From positions 62,001 to 126,000 of the forward strand of contig NZ_VLKR01000020.1 in the NCBI RefSeq assembly GCF_007830445.1: a stretch of DNA of 64,000 bases, in the 5' to 3' direction. The position numbers were made by a program, and so were the translations under genes. Positions 34,322 through 43,523 of the stretch are shown one piece after another (position 1 is the first letter of the stretch; every line of letters begins with the position of its first letter). The notes below the pieces were generated by a model. It saw only the letters and a list, made by a program, of their open reading frames with translations, made no database searches and had not been told where the DNA came from. The stretch is from Sphingobacterium siyangense (lineage in GTDB: Bacteria; Bacteroidota; Bacteroidia; Sphingobacteriales; Sphingobacteriaceae).

Positions 34322-35074
34322 CTATCTTACGACAATTCCATTTTGACGCAAGGTAGCTTTAAGATCCGGAATCAATATTTCACCATAATGGAAGACCGAT
34401 GCCGCCAGAGCAGCATCTACGTTAGCTTGCTGAAAAACATCCACAAAATGCTGTTGATTACCAGCTCCGCCAGAGGCAATCAGTGGAATATGAATGCGGT
34501 CATTTATTGTTTTTAAAAAACCATTATCAAAGCCATTTTTTGTTCCGTCATGATCCATTGACGTCAGCAGGATCTCTCCCGCTCCACGTTCCTGCGCTTC
34601 AAGTATCCAATCCGCTGTGTTCAATTCCGTCCTAATGCGTCCACCACTCAGATGGACAAAATGCTGACCGTCGATGGACCGGGTATCGACAGCAACAACA
34701 ACAAATTGTGCACCAAAAGCTGCAGCCATCTGATTGATAAGATCGGGGTTACGTACCGCCGCGGAATTGATGGAAATTTTATCTGCACCTGCATTCAACA
34801 GGATGTCAGCATCTTTGATTTCATTGATACCACCGCCAATTGTAAAAGGAATATTCACTTGACGTGCGACTGCTTTGACTAAATCAATTGTCGTTTTACG
34901 CTCCTCATGTGTCGCTGTAATATCCAGGAAAACGAGTTCATCAGCCCCTTGTTGAGAATATTCATAGGCCAATTCAACGGGATCACCCGCATCGCGCAGA
35001 TCCACAAAATTGACTCCTTTTACAGTCCGCCCATCCTTAACATCCAAACAGGGAATTATACGTTTTGCCAGCAT
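34322..35074 (-). CDS. hisF: Imidazole glycerol phosphate synthase, cyclase subunit
   Basis: 250 residues, full length. A (beta/alpha)8 barrel with the two catalytic aspartates D11 ('IIPCLDVKDGRTVKG') and D130 ('VVAVDTRS'), phosphate-binding 'IGGGI' and 'ASGGAG' loops. With HisH it converts PRFAR and glutamine-derived ammonia to IGP and AICAR. Its start lies 1 bp from the hisA stop, so the two are tightly coupled; hisH is two genes upstream in the same operon. Confidence 0.97.
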   Translation of the reverse strand: MLAKRIIPCLDVKDGRTVKGVNFVDLRDAGDPVELAYEYSQQGADELVFLDITATHEERKTTIDLVKAVARQVNIPFTIGGGINEIKDADILLNAGADKISINSAAVRNPDLINQMAAAFGAQFVVVAVDTRSIDGQHFVHLSGGRIRTELNTADWILEAQERGAGEILLTSMDHDGTKNGFDNGFLKTINDRIHIPLIASGGAGNQQHFVDVFQQANVDAALAASVFHYGEILIPDLKATLRQNGIVVR

Positions 35075-35075
35075 T

Positions 35076-35828
35076 TTAAAATCTGATTAACGATTTTAAA
35101 TTCCAATCTTTGATTTCATCGATCGAGATTCTATTTTCATAGATTGCTTTACCAACGACAACAGATTCTACACTGCCCAGTTCCTGAAGTTTCTGAATAT
35201 CGTCCATTGAACTGATCCCGCCAGAAGCAATTAACTTGATAATCGGAGAATGGTTCAACAACTTTTGGTACAATTCAACACCTGCACCGCCCAATTTACC
35301 ATCTTTACTAATATCGGTACATAAGAATCTAAAGAACCCTAAAACCAAGCATTTATCAATATATTCGATCAATTTGATTGGAGAGCTTTCCAACCAGCCG
35401 GAGTATTTGATGACTTCATCCAATACGTCGATCGCTATAACAATGTGGTCTGCATATTTTACTTTACCTTCATTCAATGTCGCCAGTTCCTCCAAGAATG
35501 AAGGATTTGTAATTGCCTGTGTTCCGACAATAACGCGATAAACACCCGCATCTACCAATTCTTTAACCTTCTCTATGCTTCTAACACCACCGCCATATTG
35601 AATCTTCATATCCGTCTTCTGGATGATATCAAATAAATAGGCCTGATTGCTGAAGTCTCCTTTTGCACCATTTAAATCAATGATATGGACGAGTTCCGTA
35701 CCATTTGCGCGGTAGGTTTCGATTTGCTCTTCTAAACTAATCGCATACGTTGTAACGTCATTGTAGTTACCCTCTCTCAAACGGACAACTTTTTTGTCCA
35801 AAACGTCTATTGCTGGAATGATATACAT
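35076..35828 (-). CDS. hisA: ProFAR isomerase
   Basis: 250 residues, full-length barrel homologous to HisF. Catalytic Asp8 ('IPAIDVLDKKVV') and Asp134 ('IAIDVLDEV') are present, with phosphate loops 'QYGGGVRS' and 'IASGGISS'. It isomerises ProFAR to PRFAR, step 4 of the pathway. It starts 12 bp after the hisH stop and ends 1 bp before hisF. Confidence 0.96.
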   Translation of the reverse strand: MYIIPAIDVLDKKVVRLREGNYNDVTTYAISLEEQIETYRANGTELVHIIDLNGAKGDFSNQAYLFDIIQKTDMKIQYGGGVRSIEKVKELVDAGVYRVIVGTQAITNPSFLEELATLNEGKVKYADHIVIAIDVLDEVIKYSGWLESSPIKLIEYIDKCLVLGFFRFLCTDISKDGKLGGAGVELYQKLLNHSPIIKLIASGGISSMDDIQKLQELGSVESVVVGKAIYENRISIDEIKDWNLKSLIRF

Positions 35829-35840
35829 AGTCGAATATTT

Positions 35841-36440
35841 TTAATCAATTTGAATAGTTGAAAAATTGAGCAACAGCTGCTCTCCTGCTTTTCCAGATTT
35901 CTCTGGATGAAATTGTACGCCAAAGAAATTGTCTTTAGAAATTGCAGCCGAAAAAGGATGTCCATAGACACATTTTGCCGCAGTATATGTCGCATCGAAT
36001 TCGATAAAGTACGAGTGGACAAAATAAAAATAAGTTTGATCTTCAATATGTGCAAATAAAGGACTATTTGCTGGCACGGAAACACTATTCCAGCCCATAT
36101 GTGGTACTTTACCCGACTTTTCGGCATCAAAATGTAACGTCTTCAAAGGAAAAAGCTTTAACATTTCGGCATTTCCTTCTTCTGAAAAAGCCGTCAGTAA
36201 TTGCATACCAACACAAATCCCCAATACAGGCTTTTTTAGCTTTTTGATATAAGGCACCAATCCTGATTCCTGTAGTTTGTCCATTGCTGCGCCAGCATGC
36301 CCCACTCCAGGAATGATGATACGATCGTATTGATCGATCTCATCTGCGGTATTGACCATACCATAGGTAAGCCCAACACGATCCAGTGCCGCTGTCAAAG
36401 AGAAAATATTCCCCGCACCGTAATTAATAATTCCTATCAT
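35841..36440 (-). CDS. hisH: Imidazole glycerol phosphate synthase, glutaminase subunit
   Basis: 199 residues from ATG 36440; this start gives the canonical 'MIGIINYGAGN', while an upstream in-frame ATG (36485) lies inside hisB. A class I glutamine amidotransferase with the triad C76 ('GICVGMQLL'), H178 and E180 ('QFHPEKS'). It supplies ammonia to HisF. It starts 1 bp after the hisB stop. Confidence 0.96.
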   Translation of the reverse strand: MIGIINYGAGNIFSLTAALDRVGLTYGMVNTADEIDQYDRIIIPGVGHAGAAMDKLQESGLVPYIKKLKKPVLGICVGMQLLTAFSEEGNAEMLKLFPLKTLHFDAEKSGKVPHMGWNSVSVPANSPLFAHIEDQTYFYFVHSYFIEFDATYTAAKCVYGHPFSAAISKDNFFGVQFHPEKSGKAGEQLLLNFSTIQID

Positions 36441-36441
36441 C

Positions 36442-37581
36442 TTACAATACTCCTTTTGTACTTGGCAATTGCATATGGTCGGCATCGCGTCTTACCGCTT
36501 TCTTGATAGATTTAGCAAAAGCTTTGAAGATCGCTTCGATCTTATGGTGCTCATTGTCACCTTCAGCTTTAATGTTTAAATTCGATCGTGAAGCATCTGA
36601 AAACGACTTAAAGAAGTGGAAAAACATTTCCGTAGGCATATCGCCGATCTTCTCCCGTTTAAATTCCGCATCCCACACAATCCAGTTGCGACCACCAAAA
36701 TCCAATGCAACCTGAGCCAAACAATCATCCATTGGCAACGTATAGGAATAGCGCTCAATTCCACGTTTGTCCCCTAAAGCCTTCAAAAAGACCTCACCCA
36801 GTGCGATACCCGTATCTTCGATGGTATGATGTTCGTCGATATGAAGATCACCTTTCGCCTTAATGGTCAAATCAAGTGCTCCATGTCTAGCCAATTGATC
36901 CAACATATGGTCGAAAAACGGTAACCCCGTTTCGATATCAGACTTACCCGAACCGTCCAAATTCAACTGAATAAAAATATCCGTTTCATTGGTTTTACGA
37001 TGATGTTCGGCAGTGCGCGTACCCAATTTAAGGAATTCATACACCGTCTTCCAATCTGTTGTCTCTAAAGCTATAACAGTTGAATCTATCGCAAGGTTTT
37101 CCAAAGCACCTAATTGATCGTTAGCACGCAGCCAAATTGCCTTTGCACCGAGGTTTTGTGCTAATTTAACATCATTCACACGATCGCCGATGACGAAGGA
37201 TTGGCTCAAATCGTATTTCGACGTATCAAAATAAGCTCCAAGCATACCAACTCCCGGTTTTCGGGTTTCCGCATTCTCGTGTGGAAAGGTTTTATCAATA
37301 TGTTCCTCGGCAAACACTACTCCTTCTCCTGCAAACGTATCAATCACAAAATGATGGACTGGCCAGAAATTCTCCTCCGGATGGGAAGACGTTCCTAAAC
37401 CATCTTGGTTGGAAACCAAGATCAATTCGAAATCCAGCTCCTTTGCGATACGTGGAAGATACTGCAAAGCACCAGGATAGAATTTTAATTTGGCAAAAGA
37501 ATCGATTTGTTCGTCTTCAGGTTCCAAAATTAATGTTCCATCGCGGTCTATAAACAGTACACGTTTTAAGTTATCAGGCAT
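36442..37581 (-). CDS. hisB: Bifunctional histidinol-phosphatase/imidazoleglycerol-phosphate dehydratase
   Basis: 379 residues, a fusion as in enterobacteria. The N-terminal HAD phosphatase (about 1-165) has D12/D14 in 'LFIDRDGTLI' and 'FVIGDRVNDVKLAQNLG'. The C-terminal dehydratase (about 190-379) has 'GLPFFDHMLDQLARHG', the metal motifs 'DEHHTIED' and 'EGDNEHHKIEAIFKAFAKS'. It catalyses steps 6 and 8 of histidine synthesis. hisC ends 5 bp upstream and hisH starts 1 bp downstream. Confidence 0.97.
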   Translation of the reverse strand: MPDNLKRVLFIDRDGTLILEPEDEQIDSFAKLKFYPGALQYLPRIAKELDFELILVSNQDGLGTSSHPEENFWPVHHFVIDTFAGEGVVFAEEHIDKTFPHENAETRKPGVGMLGAYFDTSKYDLSQSFVIGDRVNDVKLAQNLGAKAIWLRANDQLGALENLAIDSTVIALETTDWKTVYEFLKLGTRTAEHHRKTNETDIFIQLNLDGSGKSDIETGLPFFDHMLDQLARHGALDLTIKAKGDLHIDEHHTIEDTGIALGEVFLKALGDKRGIERYSYTLPMDDCLAQVALDFGGRNWIVWDAEFKREKIGDMPTEMFFHFFKSFSDASRSNLNIKAEGDNEHHKIEAIFKAFAKSIKKAVRRDADHMQLPSTKGVL

Positions 37582-37585
37582 AGTA

Positions 37586-38644
37586 TTATTTATTGATTTG
37601 ATTAAGTTTTTCTAACAATATTTGATTTTCGGCAGGCGTTCCAACAGTGATCCGTAGGCAGCCTTCACATAATTCGACTTTGGATCTATCTCTAACGATA
37701 ATTCCATATTGAACTAGATAATCGTAAACTTCACGTGGCTGCTCCATCTTGACCAAAATAAAGTTGGCATCAGAAGGTGTAATATGCTGCACATAGTCCA
37801 GTTCAAGCAATTCACGCACGAGTTTCTCGCGCTCCGCCACCGTCTCCTTGATCCAGTCATTGACTTGATCAACCTGATCTAAGGCTTCCAATACAATATC
37901 TTGTGTAGCCTGGTTAATGTTGTATGGTGGTTTTATTTTATTGTAAACAGCTATAATCTCTTTACTGGCAAAAGCCATGCCCAGGCGTAGCGCCGCAAGC
38001 CCCCAAGCTTTAGACAAAGTCTGCAATACCACTAGATTGGGGTATTCAGCCAGTTCTTGCGTAAATGACTTGACAGCAGAAAAATTAATATAAGCCTCAT
38101 CGACAACAACAAGCCCCTGAAAATTATTCAAGATCGTTTCAATATCCTGGCGACGGATTGAGTTTCCTGTTGGATTATTTGGAGAACAGATAAAAATCAG
38201 TTTAGTATGTGCGTCTATTGCATTGGCAATACCATCCAAATCCAGCTGGTAATCAGCAGTAAGGTTTACTTTTTTGAAAGCAACATCATTGATGTTCGCA
38301 GAAACTTCATACATCCCGTAGGTTGGCGGAACTAATATGACATTGTCAACACCAGGGGTACAAAATGCACGGTATAAGATATCAATAGCTTCATCACTTC
38401 CATTTCCCAAAAAGATATGCTCTGATGGTACACCTTTTATTTTAGAAAGTTTTGCTTTAACTTGATGTTGGAGAGGGTCTGGATATCGGTTGTAATCATG
38501 GTTTAAGGGGGATCCAAAAGGATTTTCATTGGCATCAATCAATATGGATGCCTCCCCTTTAAATTCATCTCTTGCGGATGAATAAGGTACGAGCTTCTTA
38601 ATATTTTCCCGTAGTAGGTTGTTTAAGTTGAATGGATTATCCAT
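37586..38644 (-). CDS. hisC: Histidinol-phosphate aminotransferase
   Basis: 352 residues, fold type I PLP enzyme. PLP-binding K212 in 'QTLSKAWGLAALRLG', 'CSPNNPTGN' and 'VVDEAYINF' match the family. It transaminates imidazole acetol phosphate to histidinol phosphate. It is the first gene of the cluster here: the usual hisG and hisD do not precede it, and the upstream gap (227 bp) holds a promoter-like box. The pathway is therefore split between at least two places. Confidence 0.96.
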   Translation of the reverse strand: MDNPFNLNNLLRENIKKLVPYSSARDEFKGEASILIDANENPFGSPLNHDYNRYPDPLQHQVKAKLSKIKGVPSEHIFLGNGSDEAIDILYRAFCTPGVDNVILVPPTYGMYEVSANINDVAFKKVNLTADYQLDLDGIANAIDAHTKLIFICSPNNPTGNSIRRQDIETILNNFQGLVVVDEAYINFSAVKSFTQELAEYPNLVVLQTLSKAWGLAALRLGMAFASKEIIAVYNKIKPPYNINQATQDIVLEALDQVDQVNDWIKETVAEREKLVRELLELDYVQHITPSDANFILVKMEQPREVYDYLVQYGIIVRDRSKVELCEGCLRITVGTPAENQILLEKLNQINK

Positions 38645-38663
38645 TATAAAAAAATTAGAGCCG

Positions 38664-38694
38664 TAAACTTAGATAAATTGTTCATCATATGCAA
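38664..38694 (-). promoter_or_regulatory. Candidate promoter for the hisC-hisIE operon
   Basis: On the minus strand TAAGTTTA (38671-38664) differs from TAnnTTTG at the last base, and a TTGC lies 19 bp upstream, the usual -33/-7 spacing in Bacteroidota. The hisC ATG is about 20 bp downstream. Confidence 0.4.
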
Positions 38695-38871
38695 TATAAT
38701 AAGCAATTATTCATAGGCGACTATTGGATCTTCAGTTGCATTTATCAGCTTGTTCTACCTGGTAGTTTTTGGTATCTATTCGTTTTGTGGTCCTGATTAC
38801 TTCCCCTTTATCACTATTTCATTGGTCTTTACCCGCTCATCGCTGGGATATACAGAGAAAAATCAAAAAAA

Positions 38872-39783
38872 CTAAACGGAAAACCACCTACCTTCCACAG
38901 AGAGTTCCGTGTCTGGGAATACAGTTCTCGCTTCTTCCAATAGGGGATTTAAATCTCTGTACCGAGCTGAATAATGACCTAATAGCAACTTCTTTGCGTG
39001 AGTTTCCTGGGCGATTTCTCCAGCTTCCAGCGCTGTTGTGTGAAACGTCTCTTTTGCGCGATCAACCATATCGTGCAAGAATGTAGACTCATGATACATC
39101 AGATTAGCCTTTTGCACATAAGGCAGATATTCTGGCGTCCGTACGGTATCCGAACAATACACATAACTGCGCGATAAGGGGGCAGGAAGGCTCAGGTCGT
39201 CTGCACGATATACTGTACCGCTTTCATCGACATAATCAAATCCTTTTTTGATCATCGGAAAATAGGCGGTCGGTATATTTAATTCCTGCACGACATCGCC
39301 CAGCAATGTTCGCGCGCGGGGTCCCTCATCAAAACGAAAGCCGGTGCAGGCGATACGGTGCTTTAATGGAAAAGCACTTACTTTTAATGTTCTGTTTTCA
39401 AAAATAACGCCAGGCTGTTCGGGTGAAATCGGATGAAAAACAAGATTATAGCGTAAAATAGTCTCGGAATGCAAAAACTGCACGTCTAAAATTTCCTTTA
39501 ACGCAGGTGGGCCATACAAATGGAGATCACTTTTTCGGCCGACAAGGTGCATCGATGAAAGCAGCCCCACCAAGCCCAAATAATGATCCCCATGCAAATG
39601 GCTAATAAATATATGTCCTATGCGATTGCTTTTGATGCCGTATCGGCTAAGTTGCATTTGTGTGCCTTCTCCACAGTCGATCAAAAACAATTGCTCATTA
39701 AAGTTCAACACTTGGCTAGTCGGATGACGATCAAACATCGGCGTTGCCGAGCTATTTCCCAATATCAGAACTTCAAACTTCAT
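38872..39783 (-). CDS. rnz: Ribonuclease Z
   Basis: 303 residues from ATG 39783, which gives the canonical 'MKFEVLILGNSSATP'. A metallo-beta-lactamase fold with the zinc motif H62-x-H64-x-D66-H67 ('SHLHGDH'), a flexible exosite region near 150-190, and further ligands in 'YCSDTV' and 'LLLGHYSARY'. It removes 3' trailers from pre-tRNAs; in Bacteroidota without encoded CCA it would be essential for maturation. Start separated by 1 bp from the STAS gene stop, so the two are co-translated. Confidence 0.95.
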   Translation of the reverse strand: MKFEVLILGNSSATPMFDRHPTSQVLNFNEQLFLIDCGEGTQMQLSRYGIKSNRIGHIFISHLHGDHYLGLVGLLSSMHLVGRKSDLHLYGPPALKEILDVQFLHSETILRYNLVFHPISPEQPGVIFENRTLKVSAFPLKHRIACTGFRFDEGPRARTLLGDVVQELNIPTAYFPMIKKGFDYVDESGTVYRADDLSLPAPLSRSYVYCSDTVRTPEYLPYVQKANLMYHESTFLHDMVDRAKETFHTTALEAGEIAQETHAKKLLLGHYSARYRDLNPLLEEARTVFPDTELSVEGRWFSV

Positions 39784-39784
39784 A

Positions 39785-40165
39785 TTAATCCTCAATAGTC
39801 CCCCGATACTCAGATTCCAATTCGTGCGCAAAGATTAAATCCTCCGCAACCTTTAATGATGGTGCTATTTTCAGCGATTTATCCAAATGCGATACACGAA
39901 CCATATCCATTAACGTTGGACAAAGATTAACCAAAATAAATATGCCACCAACAGACTGACATAAACGATGGGCAAGCACGCCTAAACGGATACCTACCTC
40001 GTCCGTTTGCTTAACGTGGATCATATCCAAAACAATATTCCGTTGTCCAATCGTATTCCGCAACAAAAACTCCCCTTTGAGTTTAGCGGCGTTATCCGCG
40101 TCAATCACATCGACATGAGGTTCTATGACAATATAGCGATCGTGCTTATCAATGGTATACTTCAT
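39785..40165 (-). CDS. STAS-domain protein (anti-anti-sigma-like)
   Basis: 126 residues, a single STAS domain: 'YIVIEPHVDVIDADNAAKL', then 'IVLDMIHVKQTDEVGIRLGVLA' and 'GGIFILVNLCPTLMDMVRVSHL'. In classical SpoIIAA-type proteins the third strand ends in D-S-S-G with a phosphorylatable serine; here the matching positions read D-E-V-G, so switching by serine phosphorylation is unlikely. A strong Shine-Dalgarno (AAAGGAG, minus strand) lies just before the ATG, which is unusual in this phylum. It is coupled to rnz with a 1-bp gap; no RsbW-type kinase gene is nearby. Confidence 0.8.
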   Translation of the reverse strand: MKYTIDKHDRYIVIEPHVDVIDADNAAKLKGEFLLRNTIGQRNIVLDMIHVKQTDEVGIRLGVLAHRLCQSVGGIFILVNLCPTLMDMVRVSHLDKSLKIAPSLKVAEDLIFAHELESEYRGTIED

Positions 40166-40198
40166 TAGTCTATCTCCTTTGTTTGAGGATACAATGTA

Positions 40199-41149
40199 CT
40201 AATAATTTAGCGTTTTCAAGGCGTTTGCCACATTTCTTTCCACACGTTCCAGTACGTTTTCCTGATCTGGATACACAAACTTCTCTCCGACGATATGCTC
40301 GTATAGCTCAATATAACGTTCAGAAATGGAAGCCACGATCTCATCGGTCATCTCCGGAACGACCTGACCGTCTTTCCCTTGGAAGCCGTTTTCAATTAAC
40401 CATTTGCGAACAAACTCCTTCGACAATTGCTTTTGTGACTCACCTTTTTCCTGGCGTTCCTGATAGCCTTCTGCATAAAAATAACGGGAAGAATCTGGTG
40501 TATGAATCTCATCGATCAACACAATTTTTCCATCTTTTTTTCCAAACTCATATTTTGTATCCACCAAAATTAGCCCTCTTTGCGCAGCAATTTCAGTACC
40601 TCTTTGGAACAATGCTTTGGTATATTGCTCCAATTGAATATAATCTTCCTCGCTTACGATACCCTTTTTCAAGATATCGGCACGTGAGATATCTTCATCA
40701 TGTCCAACAGCAGCCTTTGTTGTCGGTGTAATAATTGGCTCAGGCAATTTGTCATTTTCTTTCAGTCCTTCTGGCAATGCCTCACCACATACTTCACGTT
40801 TGCCTGCAGCATATTCACGCCAAGCGTGTCCCGACAAGTAACCCCGAATAACCATTTCTACTTTAAACGGCTCACACATTTGACCGATAGTAACACTTGG
40901 ATCCGGAACAGATACGACCCAATTTGGAATAATATCAGCCGTAGCCTTTAAAAATTTGGCTGCAATTTGATTCAACACCTGTCCTTTATAGGGTATAGGA
41001 CGTGGAAGTACCACATCAAATGCCGAAATACGATCTGAGGCAACCATCGCCAAATAAGTATCGGCAATCGTATACACGTCACGTACTTTTCCCCGGTAAA
41101 AAGCAGTCTGATTTTCGAAATTGAAATTTGTTTCTTTTATAGCATTCAT
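40199..41149 (-). CDS. purC: SAICAR synthetase
   Basis: 316 residues from ATG 41149 ('MNAIKETNF'); the upstream ATG at 41185 is less likely. Long form of PurC as in yeast Ade1: 'YRGKVRDVYTI', 'MVASDRISAFDVVLPRPIPYKG', 'VVIRGYLSGHAWREY', 'LILVDTKYEFG' and 'IDEIHTPDSSRYF'. It joins aspartate to CAIR with ATP, step 7 of purine synthesis. It stands 33 bp after the STAS start on the same strand and about 115 bp after phoH. Confidence 0.96.
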   Translation of the reverse strand: MNAIKETNFNFENQTAFYRGKVRDVYTIADTYLAMVASDRISAFDVVLPRPIPYKGQVLNQIAAKFLKATADIIPNWVVSVPDPSVTIGQMCEPFKVEMVIRGYLSGHAWREYAAGKREVCGEALPEGLKENDKLPEPIITPTTKAAVGHDEDISRADILKKGIVSEEDYIQLEQYTKALFQRGTEIAAQRGLILVDTKYEFGKKDGKIVLIDEIHTPDSSRYFYAEGYQERQEKGESQKQLSKEFVRKWLIENGFQGKDGQVVPEMTDEIVASISERYIELYEHIVGEKFVYPDQENVLERVERNVANALKTLNY

Positions 41150-41263
41150 GTTCAAAGTAAAATTCAAATGTAAGTAATTGTTCATTTATGACTGCGTTTA
41201 ATGGCATTCATAAATGCAGCGCATTTATTTAAGAGCTCGCTCGGCTCGATTTGTCTTTTAATA

Positions 41264-42229
41264 TTAAATATCACCATACGCTTCGAGGATGCGGCGAACC
41301 AATTTATGGCGAACCACATCTCCACCGCTGAGGTGGATAATGTCTATTCCTTCGATATTCTCCAATAAACGAATCGAAGTAGACAATCCAGATTGATTTT
41401 TTTTCGGTAAATCTACCTGTGTCATATCACCTGTAACGATAAATTTTGCCGTCGGCCCCATACGTGTCAAAAACATCTTCAGCTGCATATCCGTTGCATT
41501 CTGAGCTTCGTCCAGAATCACAAAGCAGTTGTCAAGTGTTCGCCCACGCATAAATGCTAAAGGAGCGACCTCAATGGTCCGATTTTCCAGATAACCTTTT
41601 AGCTTCTCTGCTGGAATCATATCGTCCAATGCATCGTAGAGCGGTCTCAAATAGGGATCTACCTTCTCCTTTAAGTCGCCAGGTAAAAAACCGAGATTTT
41701 CTCCGGCCTCTACGGCTGGTCTCGTTAGAATGATCCTTTTGATTTCTTTATTTCGAAGTGCTCGAACAGCTAATGCAACCGCCGTATAGGTCTTTCCTGT
41801 GCCCGCCGGTCCGATAGCAAATAAGATGTCATTTTTCGAAATACTATCCACCATCTTTCGCTGGTTGGCCGTACGTGCACGTACAATAAGACCATTAGGT
41901 CCATACACGATCGGTTCAGATCCAAAGGCTGCATGTTTGGCCGCAAGTTCTTTTTCTTGTTGAACAGCAGAACCTGCACTTGCTCCAAGGAGATTTTCAA
42001 AATCCAATAAAGTAATGTTGTTAAATTTCTCCAGATGAGCCATGACTTCCTTAAACGATTGCTCAAACAGATCTAATTCCTTCGCGTCTCCCAACACCTT
42101 CATTTCACTTCCGCGAGCTACAATCCGCAGTTTTGGGAATTGCTTCTTCAAATAATCGAAGTGCTCATTGTCTGCTCCCCATAATATGGGCAAATTCAGA
42201 CCATCTAATGCAATTAGTAATTCGTTCAA
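41264..42229 (-). CDS. phoH: PhoH-like ATPase
   Basis: 321 residues, a usual length. The N-terminal KH-like segment (about 20-65) precedes the P-loop ATPase with Walker A 'IGPAGTGKTYTAV' (139-151) and Walker B 'FVILDEAQNAT'. Family members are cytoplasmic ATPases linked to RNA processing with YbeY in other bacteria; ybeY is not adjacent here. Monocistronic by position, divergent to the SAM hydrolase gene across a 350-bp gap. Confidence 0.93.
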   Translation of the reverse strand: MNELLIALDGLNLPILWGADNEHFDYLKKQFPKLRIVARGSEMKVLGDAKELDLFEQSFKEVMAHLEKFNNITLLDFENLLGASAGSAVQQEKELAAKHAAFGSEPIVYGPNGLIVRARTANQRKMVDSISKNDILFAIGPAGTGKTYTAVALAVRALRNKEIKRIILTRPAVEAGENLGFLPGDLKEKVDPYLRPLYDALDDMIPAEKLKGYLENRTIEVAPLAFMRGRTLDNCFVILDEAQNATDMQLKMFLTRMGPTAKFIVTGDMTQVDLPKKNQSGLSTSIRLLENIEGIDIIHLSGGDVVRHKLVRRILEAYGDI

Positions 42230-42579
42230 ATTTTATCCTATTTAGAATTAATTAGATTGTAGCCATTACACAATATCGTTCCTGTATAATACTATTCAAA
42301 ATTAACGTATTCTAACGAAACAACCAAGAAGATACAGCGTACAAACGACGATGATTTAGAAGCTTATGGAGACAGCCCACAAAGGGGCACAAAGATTTCA
42401 TTATACATAAAATCTTCGCTATGTTTGTGTATATCAATCGAAAAAAGACAGATTCAAAATAAGTTATCCAATTAGCTTTATAAATCATCTGATAAATAGT
42501 AATTTTGTCCACTATTTAGATAAATATAAGGGTATATTTAAGGGAATTCGACAGCAATTCGATCTAGGATTAGATTATA
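42230..42579. other. Divergent intergenic region phoH / SAM hydrolase
   Basis: 350 bp, AT-rich. It contains a TAATTTTG -7 match for the plus-strand gene at 42500-42507 and a weak AAGATTT/AAAATCTT inverted repeat near 42388-42413. Nothing else was recognised. Confidence 0.5.
42500..42507 (+). promoter_or_regulatory. -7 box TAATTTTG before the SAM hydrolase gene
   Basis: Exact TAnnTTTG match, 72 bp before ATG 42580; no clear -33 element. Confidence 0.35.
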
Positions 42580-43368
42580 ATGGCAGTAATTACATTAACA
42601 ACAGACTTAGGACACAAAGATTTTTATCAAGCCGCGTTAAAAGGTAGTCTTTTATCGCAGTTGTCCGGTGCCAATATTGTTGATATTACCCACGAAATTC
42701 CAGCATTCAATATCCCTCGGGCGGCCTTTGTATTAGGTAACGCTTATCATTATTTTCCTAAAGGAACCGTACACATTATCGGAATTAACACCCTGTTTCA
42801 TGAAGAGTCGAAATATATCGGCATGAAATACAACGATCATTATTTCGTCGGTGCCGACAATGGTATATTCAGTCTATTGCTGAATGGCAATGAACCACAG
42901 GAACTCTATGAGCTCAACTTAATGCAAGACCTTCGGTATCTTCACTTTCCGCTCGCAGATATCCTTTCTAAATCCGCCTGTCATATTGCCAAGGGAGGCA
43001 AACTGAAAGAAATCGGAACTTCAATGCAACAGCTCATCGAAAAAGTAACTTTGCAGCCTATCTTTGATAAAGACATGATCCGAGGCAACGTCATTTATGT
43101 GGATGCTTTCGGCAATGCCATTACCAACATCTCGAAAGATCTATTCAATAAAGTTCAAAAAGGACGTCATTTTGTCCTTTATTTCAAACGCAATGAAACC
43201 ATTACCAACCTTTCCTGGCATTACAACGAAGTAGGAGAAGGCGAGAAACTTTGTTTATTTGGTATTTCCAACTACCTTGAAATCGCCATCAATAAAGGTA
43301 ATGCAAGCCAGCTACTCGGACTTCACGATGACGATTCCAATGTAATTCGTATAGAATTTAAAGATTAA
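42580..43368 (+). CDS. S-adenosyl-L-methionine hydrolase (adenosine-forming) family protein
   Basis: 262 residues of the former DUF62/SAM hydroxide adenosyltransferase family, also related to fluorinases and chlorinases. 'ITLTTDLGHKDFY' at the N-terminus, 'VDITHEIPAFNIPRAAFVL', 'YFVGADNGIFSLL', and 'DAFGNAITNISKDLF' in the C-terminal beta domain are characteristic. Characterised members use water to split SAM to adenosine and methionine. The halogenase loop specific to fluorinases is not seen. No signal peptide. The physiological purpose in non-phage bacteria is unsettled. It is followed by a membrane-anchored coiled-coil gene 155 bp on. Confidence 0.9.
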   Translation: MAVITLTTDLGHKDFYQAALKGSLLSQLSGANIVDITHEIPAFNIPRAAFVLGNAYHYFPKGTVHIIGINTLFHEESKYIGMKYNDHYFVGADNGIFSLLLNGNEPQELYELNLMQDLRYLHFPLADILSKSACHIAKGGKLKEIGTSMQQLIEKVTLQPIFDKDMIRGNVIYVDAFGNAITNISKDLFNKVQKGRHFVLYFKRNETITNLSWHYNEVGEGEKLCLFGISNYLEIAINKGNASQLLGLHDDDSNVIRIEFKD

Positions 43369-43523
43369 TTTCATAAATTCATCTGTAATGCTTTCGCTCC
43401 ATTTTTTTCCTTGGTCAAACTGATCATAGGGCTAAAATTGTAGATGTAGCTTTATGGCAAAATAAAATTTTACCATGAACGTTAGTTTAAACTAAACATT
43501 TAATAAATAGATCGTCCAAGTAC

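Noticed and set aside
40183..40731. 182-codon open frame antisense to purC
   Set aside because: Lies within a well-supported purC; the product is His/Pro/Arg-rich in the manner of a shadow frame.
42570..43368. Fluorinase/chlorinase instead of SAM hydrolase
   Set aside because: The extra loop of fluorinases is not apparent and no halometabolite pathway genes are near.
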